A stretch of DNA of 50,458 nucleotides from Bacillota bacterium (GTDB lineage Bacteria; Bacillota; Clostridia; Oscillospirales; Oscillospiraceae), in the NCBI GenBank assembly GCA_021768085.1, contig JAETOJ010000019.1, forward strand, positions 1 to 50,458, written 5' to 3'. This document shows positions 38,937 through 47,443 of the stretch, in pieces. The notes under the pieces are model-generated. The model was not told the DNA's origin, ran no database searches, and was given only the letters and a program-made list of their open reading frames with translations. A program made the translations under genes and the position numbers. Each line of letters opens with the position of its first letter. The stretch's first letter is position 1.

Positions 38937-39190
38937 GCAAAGAACCCAAAAAGACCGACCAGGCCGCTGGCCCGGTGGTCTACTGCGGCCCCACCATTCG
39001 CGGCGTGGCCGTACAGTTCACGACCTACACCAACGGGGTGCCCACCGCGCTGGAGGAGGCCGCAAAGAAAAACCCGGTCCTGGGCGGCCTGGTGGTCCCC
39101 CTGGACCAGCTGCCGGAGGTCCGGCGCCAGTTCCACGCCGGGGCCGGGCGCTATTACACCCTGTACCGCAAGGCCCAGGGGAACGGCTAA
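38933..39190 (+). CDS. Small phage tail-region protein
   Basis: An 85-residue protein overlapping the previous gene by 4 bases, with AAGGAGGTG upstream. Beta-rich: PVVYCGPTIRGVAVQFTTYT. Proteins of this type commonly sit directly before the sheath gene. The function is unknown. Confidence 0.66.
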   Translation: MSKEPKKTDQAAGPVVYCGPTIRGVAVQFTTYTNGVPTALEEAAKKNPVLGGLVVPLDQLPEVRRQFHAGAGRYYTLYRKAQGNG

Positions 39191-39205
39191 AGGAGGGAGA
39201 ACAAA

Positions 39206-40666
39206 ATGGCGTATTTTCATGGCGTATACAATAGCGAGATCGACACCAGCCTGACCGCCCCCATTCAGGGCAGTGCGGGCCTGCAGGTGATTTTTGGCAC
39301 CGCCCCCATTCACCTGTCCAGAGATCCGGCGGCGGCGGTAAACAAGCCCATGCTGTGCTACTCTTTCAAGGAGTGCCAGCAGAATGTGGGCTATTCTGAC
39401 AACTTCGAGGACTTCACCCTTTGCGAGAGCATTGACGCCTGTTTCCGCGTGTTCAATATCGCCCCCATTATCCTGGTGAACGTGCTGGACCCCAAAAAGG
39501 CCACGCACACCAAGGTGAACGCGGCGGAGGACTGCGCCGTGGTGGACGGCCAGGTGGTCTATGAAAAGCCCTATGTCCTGCTGGACACCCTGGAGGTCAA
39601 GAACGGGGACGCCGCCCTGAAAGCTGACAGTGACTATATTGCCGCCCATGACAATGACGGCAACGTGTTGATCACCATTCTGGTCCAGGCGGCAAAGGAG
39701 GCCGCCACGCTGTCCGTGGCGTCCAAGAGCCTGAACCCCGCCGGTGTGACCCGTGCGGACGTGGTGGGCGGCGTGGACGCCCTGACGGGCCAGGAAACGG
39801 GCATGGAGCTGATCCGCCACATCTACCCCAAACTGGGTATGGTGCCGGGCCTGCTGCTGGCCCCCGGCTGGAGTGGGGACGCGGTGGTGGCGGCGGCGCT
39901 CCAGGCAAAAACCGAGGCCATCAACGGCGTTTTCGTCTGCAACTGTCTGCTGGATATTCCCACGGACGGGGAGGACGGGGCCGCCGTCTACACGGACGCC
40001 AAGGTGGCAAAGGAGAAAATGGGGGCTACCTCCAACCACGCCATGGCCCTGTGGCCAATGGTGGCGGTGGGGGATAAGATTTACCACTATTCCGCCATGT
40101 TCGGCGCCCTGACCGCATACACGGACGCCACCAATGCAGATGTGCCCTATGAAAGCCCGTCCAATAAGGACCTGCGGATCACCGCCACCGTGCTGGCGGA
40201 CGGCACCGAGGTGGTCCTGGACCAGCAGCAGGCCAACGATATGCTGAACGCCAACGGGATCACCACCGCCATCAATATGAACGGTTTCAAGTCCTGGGGG
40301 AATAAGACGGCGGCCTATCCCTCCACCACGGATCCCAAGGATATGTGGTTTTCTGTCCGGCGTTTCTTCGACTGGGACGGAAACAATTTTATCCGCACAT
40401 ATTTCCAGAAAGTGGACAAGCCGGGCAACAAGCGGCTGATCCGGTCCATCGTGGACAGCCAGAACATTGTGGGCAACGGCTATGTGGCCCGCGACTACTG
40501 CGCCGGCTACCGGCTGGAGTTCCTGGAGAGTGAGAACCCGGCCACCAACCTGATCAACGGCCACCTGACCGTCCACACGTTCATGGCCCCCTATATTCCG
40601 GCGGAGTACATCGAGAATATCCGGGAGTATGACGTGGACGCCCTGACGGCGGCCCTGACCGCGTAA
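39206..40666 (+). CDS. Contractile tail sheath protein
   Basis: A 486-residue protein with AAGGAGGG upstream. N-terminal MAYFHGVYNSEIDTSLTAPI with GLQVIFGTAPIHLS, then LIRHIYPKLGMVPGLLLAPG, and a C-terminal part FSVRRFFDWDGNNFIRTYFQ followed by NGHLTVHTFMAPYIPAEYIE. This is the P2 FI-like sheath; many copies form the outer contractile tube that drives the needle through the envelope. It proves a myovirus-type tail. Confidence 0.96.
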   Translation: MAYFHGVYNSEIDTSLTAPIQGSAGLQVIFGTAPIHLSRDPAAAVNKPMLCYSFKECQQNVGYSDNFEDFTLCESIDACFRVFNIAPIILVNVLDPKKATHTKVNAAEDCAVVDGQVVYEKPYVLLDTLEVKNGDAALKADSDYIAAHDNDGNVLITILVQAAKEAATLSVASKSLNPAGVTRADVVGGVDALTGQETGMELIRHIYPKLGMVPGLLLAPGWSGDAVVAAALQAKTEAINGVFVCNCLLDIPTDGEDGAAVYTDAKVAKEKMGATSNHAMALWPMVAVGDKIYHYSAMFGALTAYTDATNADVPYESPSNKDLRITATVLADGTEVVLDQQQANDMLNANGITTAINMNGFKSWGNKTAAYPSTTDPKDMWFSVRRFFDWDGNNFIRTYFQKVDKPGNKRLIRSIVDSQNIVGNGYVARDYCAGYRLEFLESENPATNLINGHLTVHTFMAPYIPAEYIENIREYDVDALTAALTA

Positions 40667-40679
40667 ACGGGAGGTAAAC

Positions 40680-41195
40680 ATGAAAACTATTCCGACCAAG
40701 ATCAATAAATACAACGTCTACAACGCCGGAAACCGCCTGCTGGGCATGGGGGATGAAGTCCCCCTGCCCAGTTTCGAGGCGTCCAGCGAAACGGTGAGCG
40801 GCGCGGGCGTCCTGGGCGAGTTCGACGATCCCACCGTGGGCTACTTCTCCAACATGGAATTGGAAATCCCGTTCCGGGTGCTGGACCAGGAGGCCGTGGA
40901 CATGCTGGACCAGACCAAGGCGGTCCAGCTGGAACTGCGGGGCGCGGAGCAGACCACTAACGCCAGCGGGGACATTGAGTTCCGGCCCATGCGCGTGGTG
41001 GTCCGTGGCCGTATGGTGGGGTTTGACCCCGGCAAGGTCAAGGCCGGCAACGGCATGGAAACCAGCGTAAAGCTGACGGTCCTTTATATCCTGATCGAAC
41101 TGGAGGACCAGCCCATGGTGGAACTGGACAAGATCAACGAGGTTTTCAAGATCCGGGGCGTGGACGTTCTGGCCAAGATCAAGGAAATGTGCTAA
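40680..41195 (+). CDS. Major tail tube protein (P2 FII-like)
   Basis: A 171-residue protein, 14 bp after sheath with GGGAGGT upstream. It carries KINKYNVYNAGNRLLGMGDE, VGYFSNMELEIPFRVL and EFRPMRVVVRGRMVGFD, typical of P2 FII-type tubes. It forms the inner tube through which DNA passes. Confidence 0.94.
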   Translation: MKTIPTKINKYNVYNAGNRLLGMGDEVPLPSFEASSETVSGAGVLGEFDDPTVGYFSNMELEIPFRVLDQEAVDMLDQTKAVQLELRGAEQTTNASGDIEFRPMRVVVRGRMVGFDPGKVKAGNGMETSVKLTVLYILIELEDQPMVELDKINEVFKIRGVDVLAKIKEMC

Positions 41196-41234
41196 ACCGC
41201 CGGCGGCGGATAAAGACGAAAAGGAGAAACCAAC

Positions 41235-41633
41235 ATGGAAAAGAACAAACTGGACACCGCCGAGCGGGAGGACATGGAGGCCCTGGAGGCGCAGGCAGGG
41301 GCCGAGGACGGAGAGGACACCGAGCCGGAGGACCTGATCCTGCGGTTTGCAAAGCCCTATAAATTCGGCGGCCAGGAATACACCGAGGTGGACCTGTCCG
41401 GCCTGGAGGACGTGACGGCGGGGGTGCTGGAGAGCGTGGGCAAGATCACGGCCAAGAAAAACCCCGGCATGAACCCGGCCCTGCAGGAAATGTCGCTGAC
41501 GTTCTGCACCTACCTGGCCCAGCGGGTGGCCAAGCTGCCCCTGGAGTTCTTCACCGGCCTGCCGGCCAAAGAGGCCATCAAGCTGAAAGCCATGGTTACA
41601 AATTTTCTGTACGGCGGGGATGGGGAGGACTAA
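41235..41633 (+). CDS. Tail assembly chaperone E (P2 gpE-like)
   Basis: A 132-residue protein. Acidic N-terminal tail, then EDLILRFAKPYKFGGQEYTE and a helical part (LQEMSLTFCTYLAQRVAKLP). It lies between tube and tape measure, where P2 gpE is encoded. A slippery heptamer near its end would let part of the ribosomes shift by -1 and make a 185-residue E-E' form. Confidence 0.88.
   Translation: MEKNKLDTAEREDMEALEAQAGAEDGEDTEPEDLILRFAKPYKFGGQEYTEVDLSGLEDVTAGVLESVGKITAKKNPGMNPALQEMSLTFCTYLAQRVAKLPLEFFTGLPAKEAIKLKAMVTNFLYGGDGED
41600..41606 (+). promoter_or_regulatory. Predicted -1 ribosomal frameshift site
   Basis: The heptamer A AAT TTT is in the X XXY YYZ register of the E frame, eight codons before its stop. 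After a -1 slip the frame stays open to 41791. A short stem (CGGGG with CCCCG around the E stop) lies a few bases downstream and could stimulate slippage. P2 and lambda make equivalent chaperone pairs by -1 frameshifting. Confidence 0.8.
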
Positions 41634-41791
41634 CCCCGGAGGCAATCCGCAAGGGCTGTGTGGCCCTGTCCCTGCAGCTACATAGCGGCCCGGAGTTTTT
41701 CCAATCCCTGCAGGTGGACGACCTGAACGAATACGCGGAAATGGTCAAAGCCATTTGGGAGGAGGCGAAAAAACGCCGTGGCAAAAAGTAA
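41606..41791 (+). CDS. E' extension, expressed as E-E' fusion by frameshift
   Basis: In the -1 frame these 61 codons give RRGWGGLTPEAIRKGCVALS and later PEFFQSLQVDDLNEYAEMV, ending in a basic tail RRGKK. No suitable start codon or ribosome site exists for independent translation. The fusion product would be 185 residues. It should help load the tube onto the tape measure. It overlaps the tape-measure start by 14 bases. Confidence 0.82.
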   Translation, partial: SVRRGWGGLTPEAIRKGCVALSLQLHSGPEFFQSLQVDDLNEYAEMVKAIWEEAKKRRGKK

Positions 41792-44786
41792 GACCTATGA
41801 AATGCTGCTGAAAATCGCCGGAAAGGCGGACGGGTCCCTAAAGGCGGCCTGTTCGGCGGCAGAAAAGGATCTGAACACCCTGGGCGACGCCGCCCAAAAG
41901 GTGGGCAAGGTGGCCGCCACGGCGCTGGCCGGGATCGCCACGGCAGCGGCAGGCGTGGCCGCCTCCTCCCTGTCCGCCTATTCGGAATTTGAGCAGGCAA
42001 TGGACAGCACGGCGGTGACAGCGCGGGCAACAGAAACAGAATACGCGCAGATGGAGGCGGCGGCCAGACAAATGGGCGCCACCACCACAAAAACCGCCAC
42101 CGAGGCGGCGGAGGCCATGGGCTATATGGCCCTGGCAGGCTGGGACGTAGAGGAAAGCATGGCGGGCCTGGAGCCTATGCTGAGATTGAGCGAGGCCACC
42201 GGCATGGACCTGGCCAGAGCGTCCGACCTGGCCACGGATAGTATGTCCGCACTGGGCCTGGGCGTGGGGGATATGACCGACTACCTGGATCTGGCGGTCC
42301 AAGCGCAGCGGGCCAGCAACACCACGGCAGAGGCGCTAATGGAGGCGTTTATAGGGTGCGGCGGCGCGGCAAAGACCGCCGGGGTGGACATGGGCGACCT
42401 GTCCACCGCCCTGGGCGTCCTGGCCAATAACGGCACAAAGGGCGCGGAGGCCGGCACGGCCATGAACGCCATGATCAACCGCCTAACCTCCAAGGACGTG
42501 GCCATAAAGGCTATGCAGCAGATGGGCGTTTCCGTATATGACGCGGCGGGAGAGTTCCGGGGCCTGGAAACGATCCTGACCGACGTTTCCAGCGCAATGG
42601 CCGATATGACCACCCAGGAAAAAATGGGCTACCTGGCCAAGATCGCCGGCACCAACTACGCCACGGAAATGTCCTACCTGCTGGCAGCTACATCGAAAGA
42701 CGCCGCAGCGGCGGAGGAGTTCCTGCGGGCGGCGGGCCTGGAGGGGGACGAACTGGCGGAGGCGCTGGCCAACACCTCCAGCGCATGGTCCACCCTGGAA
42801 ACCGACATAATGGACCATTCCGGCGTCCTGCTGGAAGTAGCAAAGGCCAACACCGACAACCTGGCGGGCGCAACCGCTATTTTCCAGTCCGCTGTGGCGG
42901 AGTTACAACTGCAGATCGGGGAACAGCTGGCCCCATACGCAAAGGAGGGGCTGGAGTACCTGGCCAACAATGTCCTGCCCGCTGTGGCGGAAAAGGCCGG
43001 GGAAATTATCCCAATGATGATAGAGGGCGGGAAAGCCCTGTGGGAGAACAGAAACACGATCCTGGCCGTGGCGGGAGCCGTTGGCACCGCCGTGGGAGCC
43101 TTTAAGGGGCTGAAAGTGGCGTCTGCCGCCGTGGGCGCGGTGAAAAATCTGTCCACCATTTTGGGAGCGGGAGCCAAAAACGGGAACCTGCTGGCCAAGG
43201 TGCTGGGCATGGGCAACGTAAAGCTGGCGCTGATCGCCGCCGTGATCGCGGCGGTGGCGGCGGGTTTCGTCCTGCTGTGGAACAAAAGCGAGAAATTCCG
43301 GGAAACCGTCATGGTGCTGTGGGGCCAGCTGCAAACCCTGGGCGGCGCCCTGGCCGATATGGCGGGCGCTATATGGACAAAGGCCGCCCCGCTGCTGGAA
43401 ATGCTGGGAAATGCCCTGCTGAACGGCCTGGAGCGGGCGGTGGAGTTACTGGCCCCCGTTGCCGGGAATATCCTGGGCATATTTACCGGAATAGCCGATT
43501 TTATCACCGGCGTTTTTACAGGCGACTGGGACAAAGCCCTGGGCGGACTGGAAACCATATTCAAAAACGCCATGGGCGGGCTGGGAAATCTGGCCGTGGC
43601 CGGATTTACCGCCATTCTGGAGATTGGCACCGCTATCTGGCCTGCCGTTGACAGCGCGGTACAGGCGGGGATCGCCGCCATTTCCAGCCGTTTCCCGGTG
43701 CTGGGGGCGGTCATGGGGTCCCTGTGGTCCACCGTTCAAAAAGTGTGGTCCAATATCCAGGTGATTCTCCAGAACGCCATCCAGTTTGTCCAAAATGTAT
43801 TTGCGGGCAACTGGTCCGGCGCCTGGCAGAACATTGTCAACATTTTCGGAGCGATTTTCAGCACCGTGGCCTCCATAGCCATGGCACCGCTGAATATGCT
43901 GGCCAGCGGAGTGCAGGCCGCCATCAATTCCGTGGCCGCGTTCCTGTCTGAAAAATTCCCGTTTCTGGGCGCCCTCTTTTCCGGCTGGGCCGCCAGCATT
44001 TCCGCCGCCATCGAGAACATAAAAGCCATTTTCAGCGGAATTATTGATTTTGTGCAAAATGTTTTCACTGGCAACTGGTCCGGCGCCTGGCAGAACATCG
44101 TGGACATTTTCGGCAATCTATTCGGCATGATTGTCAATCTGGCAAAAGCCCCCATTAACGGGGTCATTTCCGCCATCAATTTTGTGCTGGAGAAGATCAA
44201 CGGCATATCTGTCACGATCCCGGACTGGGTGCCGGGTGTAGGCGGCCAAACCATGGGCTTTAACATTCCAACCATTCCGCAGCTGGCCACCGGCGGCATT
44301 GTCACCGCCCCCACCATCCTGGAGGCGGGCGAGGGCGGAGAGGCGGAGGCAATCCTGCCGCTGTCCAAGCTGGCCGCCATGCTCCAGAGCGTGGCCAACG
44401 CGCCGGAGATCCCGGACATGGGGAACCGGGAGGACGGACCGGAGGAGGCACCCCTGGCCCAGCTGGCCAAAATGCTGGACGACTGGACCAGGAACAACAA
44501 ACCGGACCCGCATGGGCCGGGCCAGGGCGGCGGCGGTGCATGGGGTCCACCGGAGCCGCAGCCCGCCGGAGCAAACGAAAACCCACCCCCGGCAGGCGGA
44601 CAGAACCCGCCGGGCGGCGGAGGCGTGGACACGATCACCTTTGCCCCTGTGTTCAATTTCTACGGACCAACAACACCGGAGCAGGCCAAAGAGGCGGGGC
44701 AAATCAGTTTTGCGGAGTTCAAGCGCCTGTATCAGCAAATGAAAGCGGAGGAGCGCCGCAAGAATTTGAGGGCGTCCACGCATTAA
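41778..44786 (+). CDS. Tail tape measure protein
   Basis: A 1,002-residue protein from GTG 41778. Residues ~45-330 form a TP901-type core (SAYSEFEQAMDSTAVTARAT, AMGYMALAGWDVEESMAGL, LGVLANNGTKGAEAGTAM). Hydrophobic segments follow at ~475-500, then repeats with FVQNVFAGNWSGAWQNIV and a near copy about 90 residues later. The C-terminus is Pro/Gly-rich. Its length sets the tail length; by the usual 1.5 angstrom per residue it would give a tail of about 150 nm. Confidence 0.95.
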   Translation: MAKSKTYEMLLKIAGKADGSLKAACSAAEKDLNTLGDAAQKVGKVAATALAGIATAAAGVAASSLSAYSEFEQAMDSTAVTARATETEYAQMEAAARQMGATTTKTATEAAEAMGYMALAGWDVEESMAGLEPMLRLSEATGMDLARASDLATDSMSALGLGVGDMTDYLDLAVQAQRASNTTAEALMEAFIGCGGAAKTAGVDMGDLSTALGVLANNGTKGAEAGTAMNAMINRLTSKDVAIKAMQQMGVSVYDAAGEFRGLETILTDVSSAMADMTTQEKMGYLAKIAGTNYATEMSYLLAATSKDAAAAEEFLRAAGLEGDELAEALANTSSAWSTLETDIMDHSGVLLEVAKANTDNLAGATAIFQSAVAELQLQIGEQLAPYAKEGLEYLANNVLPAVAEKAGEIIPMMIEGGKALWENRNTILAVAGAVGTAVGAFKGLKVASAAVGAVKNLSTILGAGAKNGNLLAKVLGMGNVKLALIAAVIAAVAAGFVLLWNKSEKFRETVMVLWGQLQTLGGALADMAGAIWTKAAPLLEMLGNALLNGLERAVELLAPVAGNILGIFTGIADFITGVFTGDWDKALGGLETIFKNAMGGLGNLAVAGFTAILEIGTAIWPAVDSAVQAGIAAISSRFPVLGAVMGSLWSTVQKVWSNIQVILQNAIQFVQNVFAGNWSGAWQNIVNIFGAIFSTVASIAMAPLNMLASGVQAAINSVAAFLSEKFPFLGALFSGWAASISAAIENIKAIFSGIIDFVQNVFTGNWSGAWQNIVDIFGNLFGMIVNLAKAPINGVISAINFVLEKINGISVTIPDWVPGVGGQTMGFNIPTIPQLATGGIVTAPTILEAGEGGEAEAILPLSKLAAMLQSVANAPEIPDMGNREDGPEEAPLAQLAKMLDDWTRNNKPDPHGPGQGGGGAWGPPEPQPAGANENPPPAGGQNPPGGGGVDTITFAPVFNFYGPTTPEQAKEAGQISFAEFKRLYQQMKAEERRKNLRASTH

Positions 44787-44799
44787 GGAGGAGCGGACC

Positions 44800-45012
44800 A
44801 TGGCAGGCACATATACCACCCGGCAGGGGGACGCCTGGGACGCTATTGCCCACCGGGTTTATGGCAGCGTGAAATATACCGGCTGGCTGATGGAGAACAA
44901 CCACCCCCACCTGGACACGTTCCGGTTTCAGGCCGGGGTGGTCCTCCAGACGCCGGACCAGCCGGCGGACAGTCTGGCGGATAATATGCCGATATGGAGG
45001 ACCGAGGCATGA
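44800..45012 (+). CDS. Tail protein X (LysM-like)
   Basis: A 70-residue protein with AAGGAGG upstream. TYTTRQGDAWDAIAHRVYGS and FQAGVVLQTPD match P2 gpX, a small LysM-like baseplate or tail protein. It overlaps the D gene by 4 bases. Confidence 0.9.
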   Translation: MAGTYTTRQGDAWDAIAHRVYGSVKYTGWLMENNHPHLDTFRFQAGVVLQTPDQPADSLADNMPIWRTEA

Positions 45013-46001
45013 GGACACGGCGGGCGTATGTGGATCTGATATGGAACGGCGCAGCCGTGGCCGGGAAAATGAGCGGATACCAAAAAGACGTGACCTATAC
45101 GGACCCGGCCAGCGGAGAGGCGGACAGTCTGGACGTTTCGAACCATGACCGGGGCGGACAGTGGATCGGCCCGTGGTTTCCTGCCGTCGGGGACAAACTG
45201 GCGGCCACCATCAAGGCCATGGACTGGGAGCGGGAGGGGGACAACCGGATCCTGCCATGCGGGTCCTTTGTACTGGACAACTTCAATTTTTCCGGCTGGC
45301 CCATAGCGGGCACCATTTCCGGCGTGTCCGTCCCGGCGGACAGTTCTTTCCGGGAAACCGAGCGGAGCAAAACATGGGAAAATGTCACCGTGGAGGAGAT
45401 CGGAAAGGAGATCGCGGGCCGGGCGGGTGTGGCCCTGGTCTATGACGTGGAGGGCGGACCCATTCAGATCAAGACCATAGAGCAATCGCAACAAACGGAC
45501 TGCAATTTCTATATGGACCTGTGCAGCACCTACGGCCTGGCCATGAAAGTCTATTCATGGAAAATCGTGGTTTTTGACCGGGAGGCATACAAGGCCAAAG
45601 GGCCGGCGGCCACCATCACCCCGGACATGATCCAATCCTGGAACTGGGACAGGAAACTGGCCGGAACTTACACCGGCGGGGAGTACACATACACAGATCC
45701 GGGCACAGAGGAGGAAATCAAGGTCAACGTGGGAGAGGGTCCCAGGATCCTGAAAGTTTCCGGCAAGGCGGACAACAAAGCCGACGCGGAGCGCAAGATC
45801 AAGGCGGCGGTGGCCAACGCAAACCACGGGACCAGCAAAATGTCCGTGACCATCATGGGCACCGCCTCCCTGGTGGCCTCCCAGTGTGTGGCCGTTGTGG
45901 GCCTGGGGAAAATGTCCGGGAAATATTACATCGACCAGATCGCCCACCACATCGGCGGCAGCGGTTACACCATGGACCTGGACCTGTCCCTGGTGGAATG
46001 A
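45009..46001 (+). CDS. Phage late control protein D (baseplate hub)
   Basis: A 330-residue protein; ATG 45009 overlaps the X stop and follows GGAGGACCG. It reads MRTRRAYVDLIWNGAAVAGK and contains DPASGEADSLDVSNHDRGGQ and GKYYIDQIAHHIGGSGYTMD. This is the gpD/gp27-like hub that links tube and spike. Confidence 0.92.
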   Translation: MRTRRAYVDLIWNGAAVAGKMSGYQKDVTYTDPASGEADSLDVSNHDRGGQWIGPWFPAVGDKLAATIKAMDWEREGDNRILPCGSFVLDNFNFSGWPIAGTISGVSVPADSSFRETERSKTWENVTVEEIGKEIAGRAGVALVYDVEGGPIQIKTIEQSQQTDCNFYMDLCSTYGLAMKVYSWKIVVFDREAYKAKGPAATITPDMIQSWNWDRKLAGTYTGGEYTYTDPGTEEEIKVNVGEGPRILKVSGKADNKADAERKIKAAVANANHGTSKMSVTIMGTASLVASQCVAVVGLGKMSGKYYIDQIAHHIGGSGYTMDLDLSLVE

Positions 46002-46016
46002 GGAGAGGAGGCAGAC

Positions 46017-46427
46017 ATGGGAAACGAGATCCGGCTGGGCAAGGTTTCAGCCGTGGACCACCCCGCCGGCATGGTGCGGGTGGTGTACCACGAAAAGGAC
46101 GACGACGTAACCCGCATGATCCCCATTCTGTCCACGGTTTTTTCCGGGGTTTACAGTATGCCGGAGGTGGGCGACCAGGTTTTAGTCCTCCACCTGTCCA
46201 ATGGCAGCGAGGCCGGGGTGGTCCTGGGCCGCCCCTGGAGCGAGAAAACAAAGCCGCCGGAGGGAGCGGAAAAGCTGTACCGCCTGGACATGGACCGCGC
46301 CCCAGGCGTGGCCATGGTCCGCTATGACGGAAAGACCAAGGACCTGACGATCCACTGTGACGGGACCCTGAACATTACGGCGGGCGGCGCCATCACCATC
46401 AACGGGAAAACCATTGACCTGAACTAA
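46017..46427 (+). CDS. Baseplate assembly protein V (spike shaft)
   Basis: A 136-residue protein with an OB-like start (IRLGKVSAVDHPAGMVRVVY, VGDQVLVLHLSNGSEAGVVL) and a beta-helix-like end (LNITAGGAITINGKTIDLN). gpV forms the membrane-piercing spike under the hub. Confidence 0.92.
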   Translation: MGNEIRLGKVSAVDHPAGMVRVVYHEKDDDVTRMIPILSTVFSGVYSMPEVGDQVLVLHLSNGSEAGVVLGRPWSEKTKPPEGAEKLYRLDMDRAPGVAMVRYDGKTKDLTIHCDGTLNITAGGAITINGKTIDLN

Positions 46428-46445
46428 AGAGAGGAGGCGGAGGCC

Positions 46446-46736
46446 ATGCCGGCGGCAACGCGAAAAGGGGACCAATGCACCGGACACGACGCCTGCCCCC
46501 CTGCCCCCCTGGTGGAGTATAGCCCGGACGTGAACGTAAACAAACGGGGCGCCGGGCGGGTGGGGGATCACTATTCCACCCACGGCTGTGTCACCCACCC
46601 CGGCCACCAGGACGTGATCGCCGCCGGGAGCGCCACGGTATTTATAAACGGAAAACAAGCCGCCAGGACCGGGGACGCCGTTTCCATCGGCGGGACGGTC
46701 CAGGACGGCAGCGACAATGTGAGGATAGGGGGGTAA
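46446..46736 (+). CDS. PAAR-domain spike tip protein
   Basis: A 96-residue protein with AGAGGAGGCGG upstream. GDQCTGHDACPPAP, GDHYSTHGCVTHPGHQDVIA and SATVFINGKQAARTGDAV fit a PAAR cone with His/Cys metal ligands. It sharpens the end of the V spike. The length is typical. Confidence 0.93.
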   Translation: MPAATRKGDQCTGHDACPPAPLVEYSPDVNVNKRGAGRVGDHYSTHGCVTHPGHQDVIAAGSATVFINGKQAARTGDAVSIGGTVQDGSDNVRIGG

Positions 46737-46739
46737 GCT

Positions 46740-47132
46740 GTGGCCATTGGATCGCTGGGCGGGATCGTCTTTCAGGTGAGCAACGAAACCGTTTTGACCT
46801 TTAAGGGTATGACCCGCGAGGTTTCCAGCAGGTGGGTGGAGCATGAGGTTATGGGCGTAAAGCCAAAACCGGAATTTTTGGGGGCAGGAAATCAAAAGAT
46901 CACCCTGCCCATTACCCTGTCCGCCCGCCTGGGCGTCAAACCCCGCAAAATGCTGGAACTGGTGGAGCGCATGGTGGAAAGCGGCGACGCGGAATATTTG
47001 ATCATTAAGGGTAGGCCGGTGGGCCGCCATCCGTTCCGCCTGACCGCCTCCAGTGAAACATGGGGGGATATGTACGGCCACGGCGAACTGGCCAAGGCAA
47101 ACCTGACCATTACCCTGGAGGAATACACATGA
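46740..47132 (+). CDS. Tail protein U
   Basis: A 130-residue protein from GTG 46740, with family marks VEHEVMGVKPKPEFLGAG, NQKITLPITLSARLGVKP and TWGDMYGHGELAKANLTI. P2 gpU ends the growing tail tube. Here the gene lies after PAAR instead of before D, as in several Firmicutes P2-like phages. Confidence 0.9.
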   Translation: MAIGSLGGIVFQVSNETVLTFKGMTREVSSRWVEHEVMGVKPKPEFLGAGNQKITLPITLSARLGVKPRKMLELVERMVESGDAEYLIIKGRPVGRHPFRLTASSETWGDMYGHGELAKANLTITLEEYT

Positions 47133-47443
47133 CACACGGGACCAACGTGCAGCTGTACGACTTCAAGCTGGAATACACGTTCCAGGACAACGCCCTGGCG
47201 GAACTGGACCGGCAGCTGGCCCTGCTGCTGTCCACCCAGGTGGGCACCATGCCGCTGGATCGGGAGTTTGGGATCCAACAGAACTATGTGGACAAGCCCC
47301 CGGAGGTAGTAAAGAGCCTTTACACGGCGGAGGTAACAAAAAAGGTCCCGCAGTTCATTCCGTGGGTGCGGGTCTATGAGGTTACATGGAGTTATGGAGA
47401 ACAAGGGCACATCAAGCCAAAGGTGGTGATCACCCGTGCCTGA
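47129..47443 (+). CDS. Baseplate wedge protein W (gp25-like)
   Basis: A 104-residue protein; ATG 47129 overlaps the U stop by 4 bases. LLLSTQVGTMPLDREFGIQQ and the C-terminal VYEVTWSYGEQG fit gpW/gp25 wedge proteins, which clamp the sheath start to the baseplate. Confidence 0.9.
   Translation: MTHGTNVQLYDFKLEYTFQDNALAELDRQLALLLSTQVGTMPLDREFGIQQNYVDKPPEVVKSLYTAEVTKKVPQFIPWVRVYEVTWSYGEQGHIKPKVVITRA

Noticed and set aside
38870..40714. Very long minus-strand frame opposite the sheath gene
   Set aside because: Antisense shadow; composition is dominated by Val, Gly, His and Gln, and the plus-strand sheath is certain.
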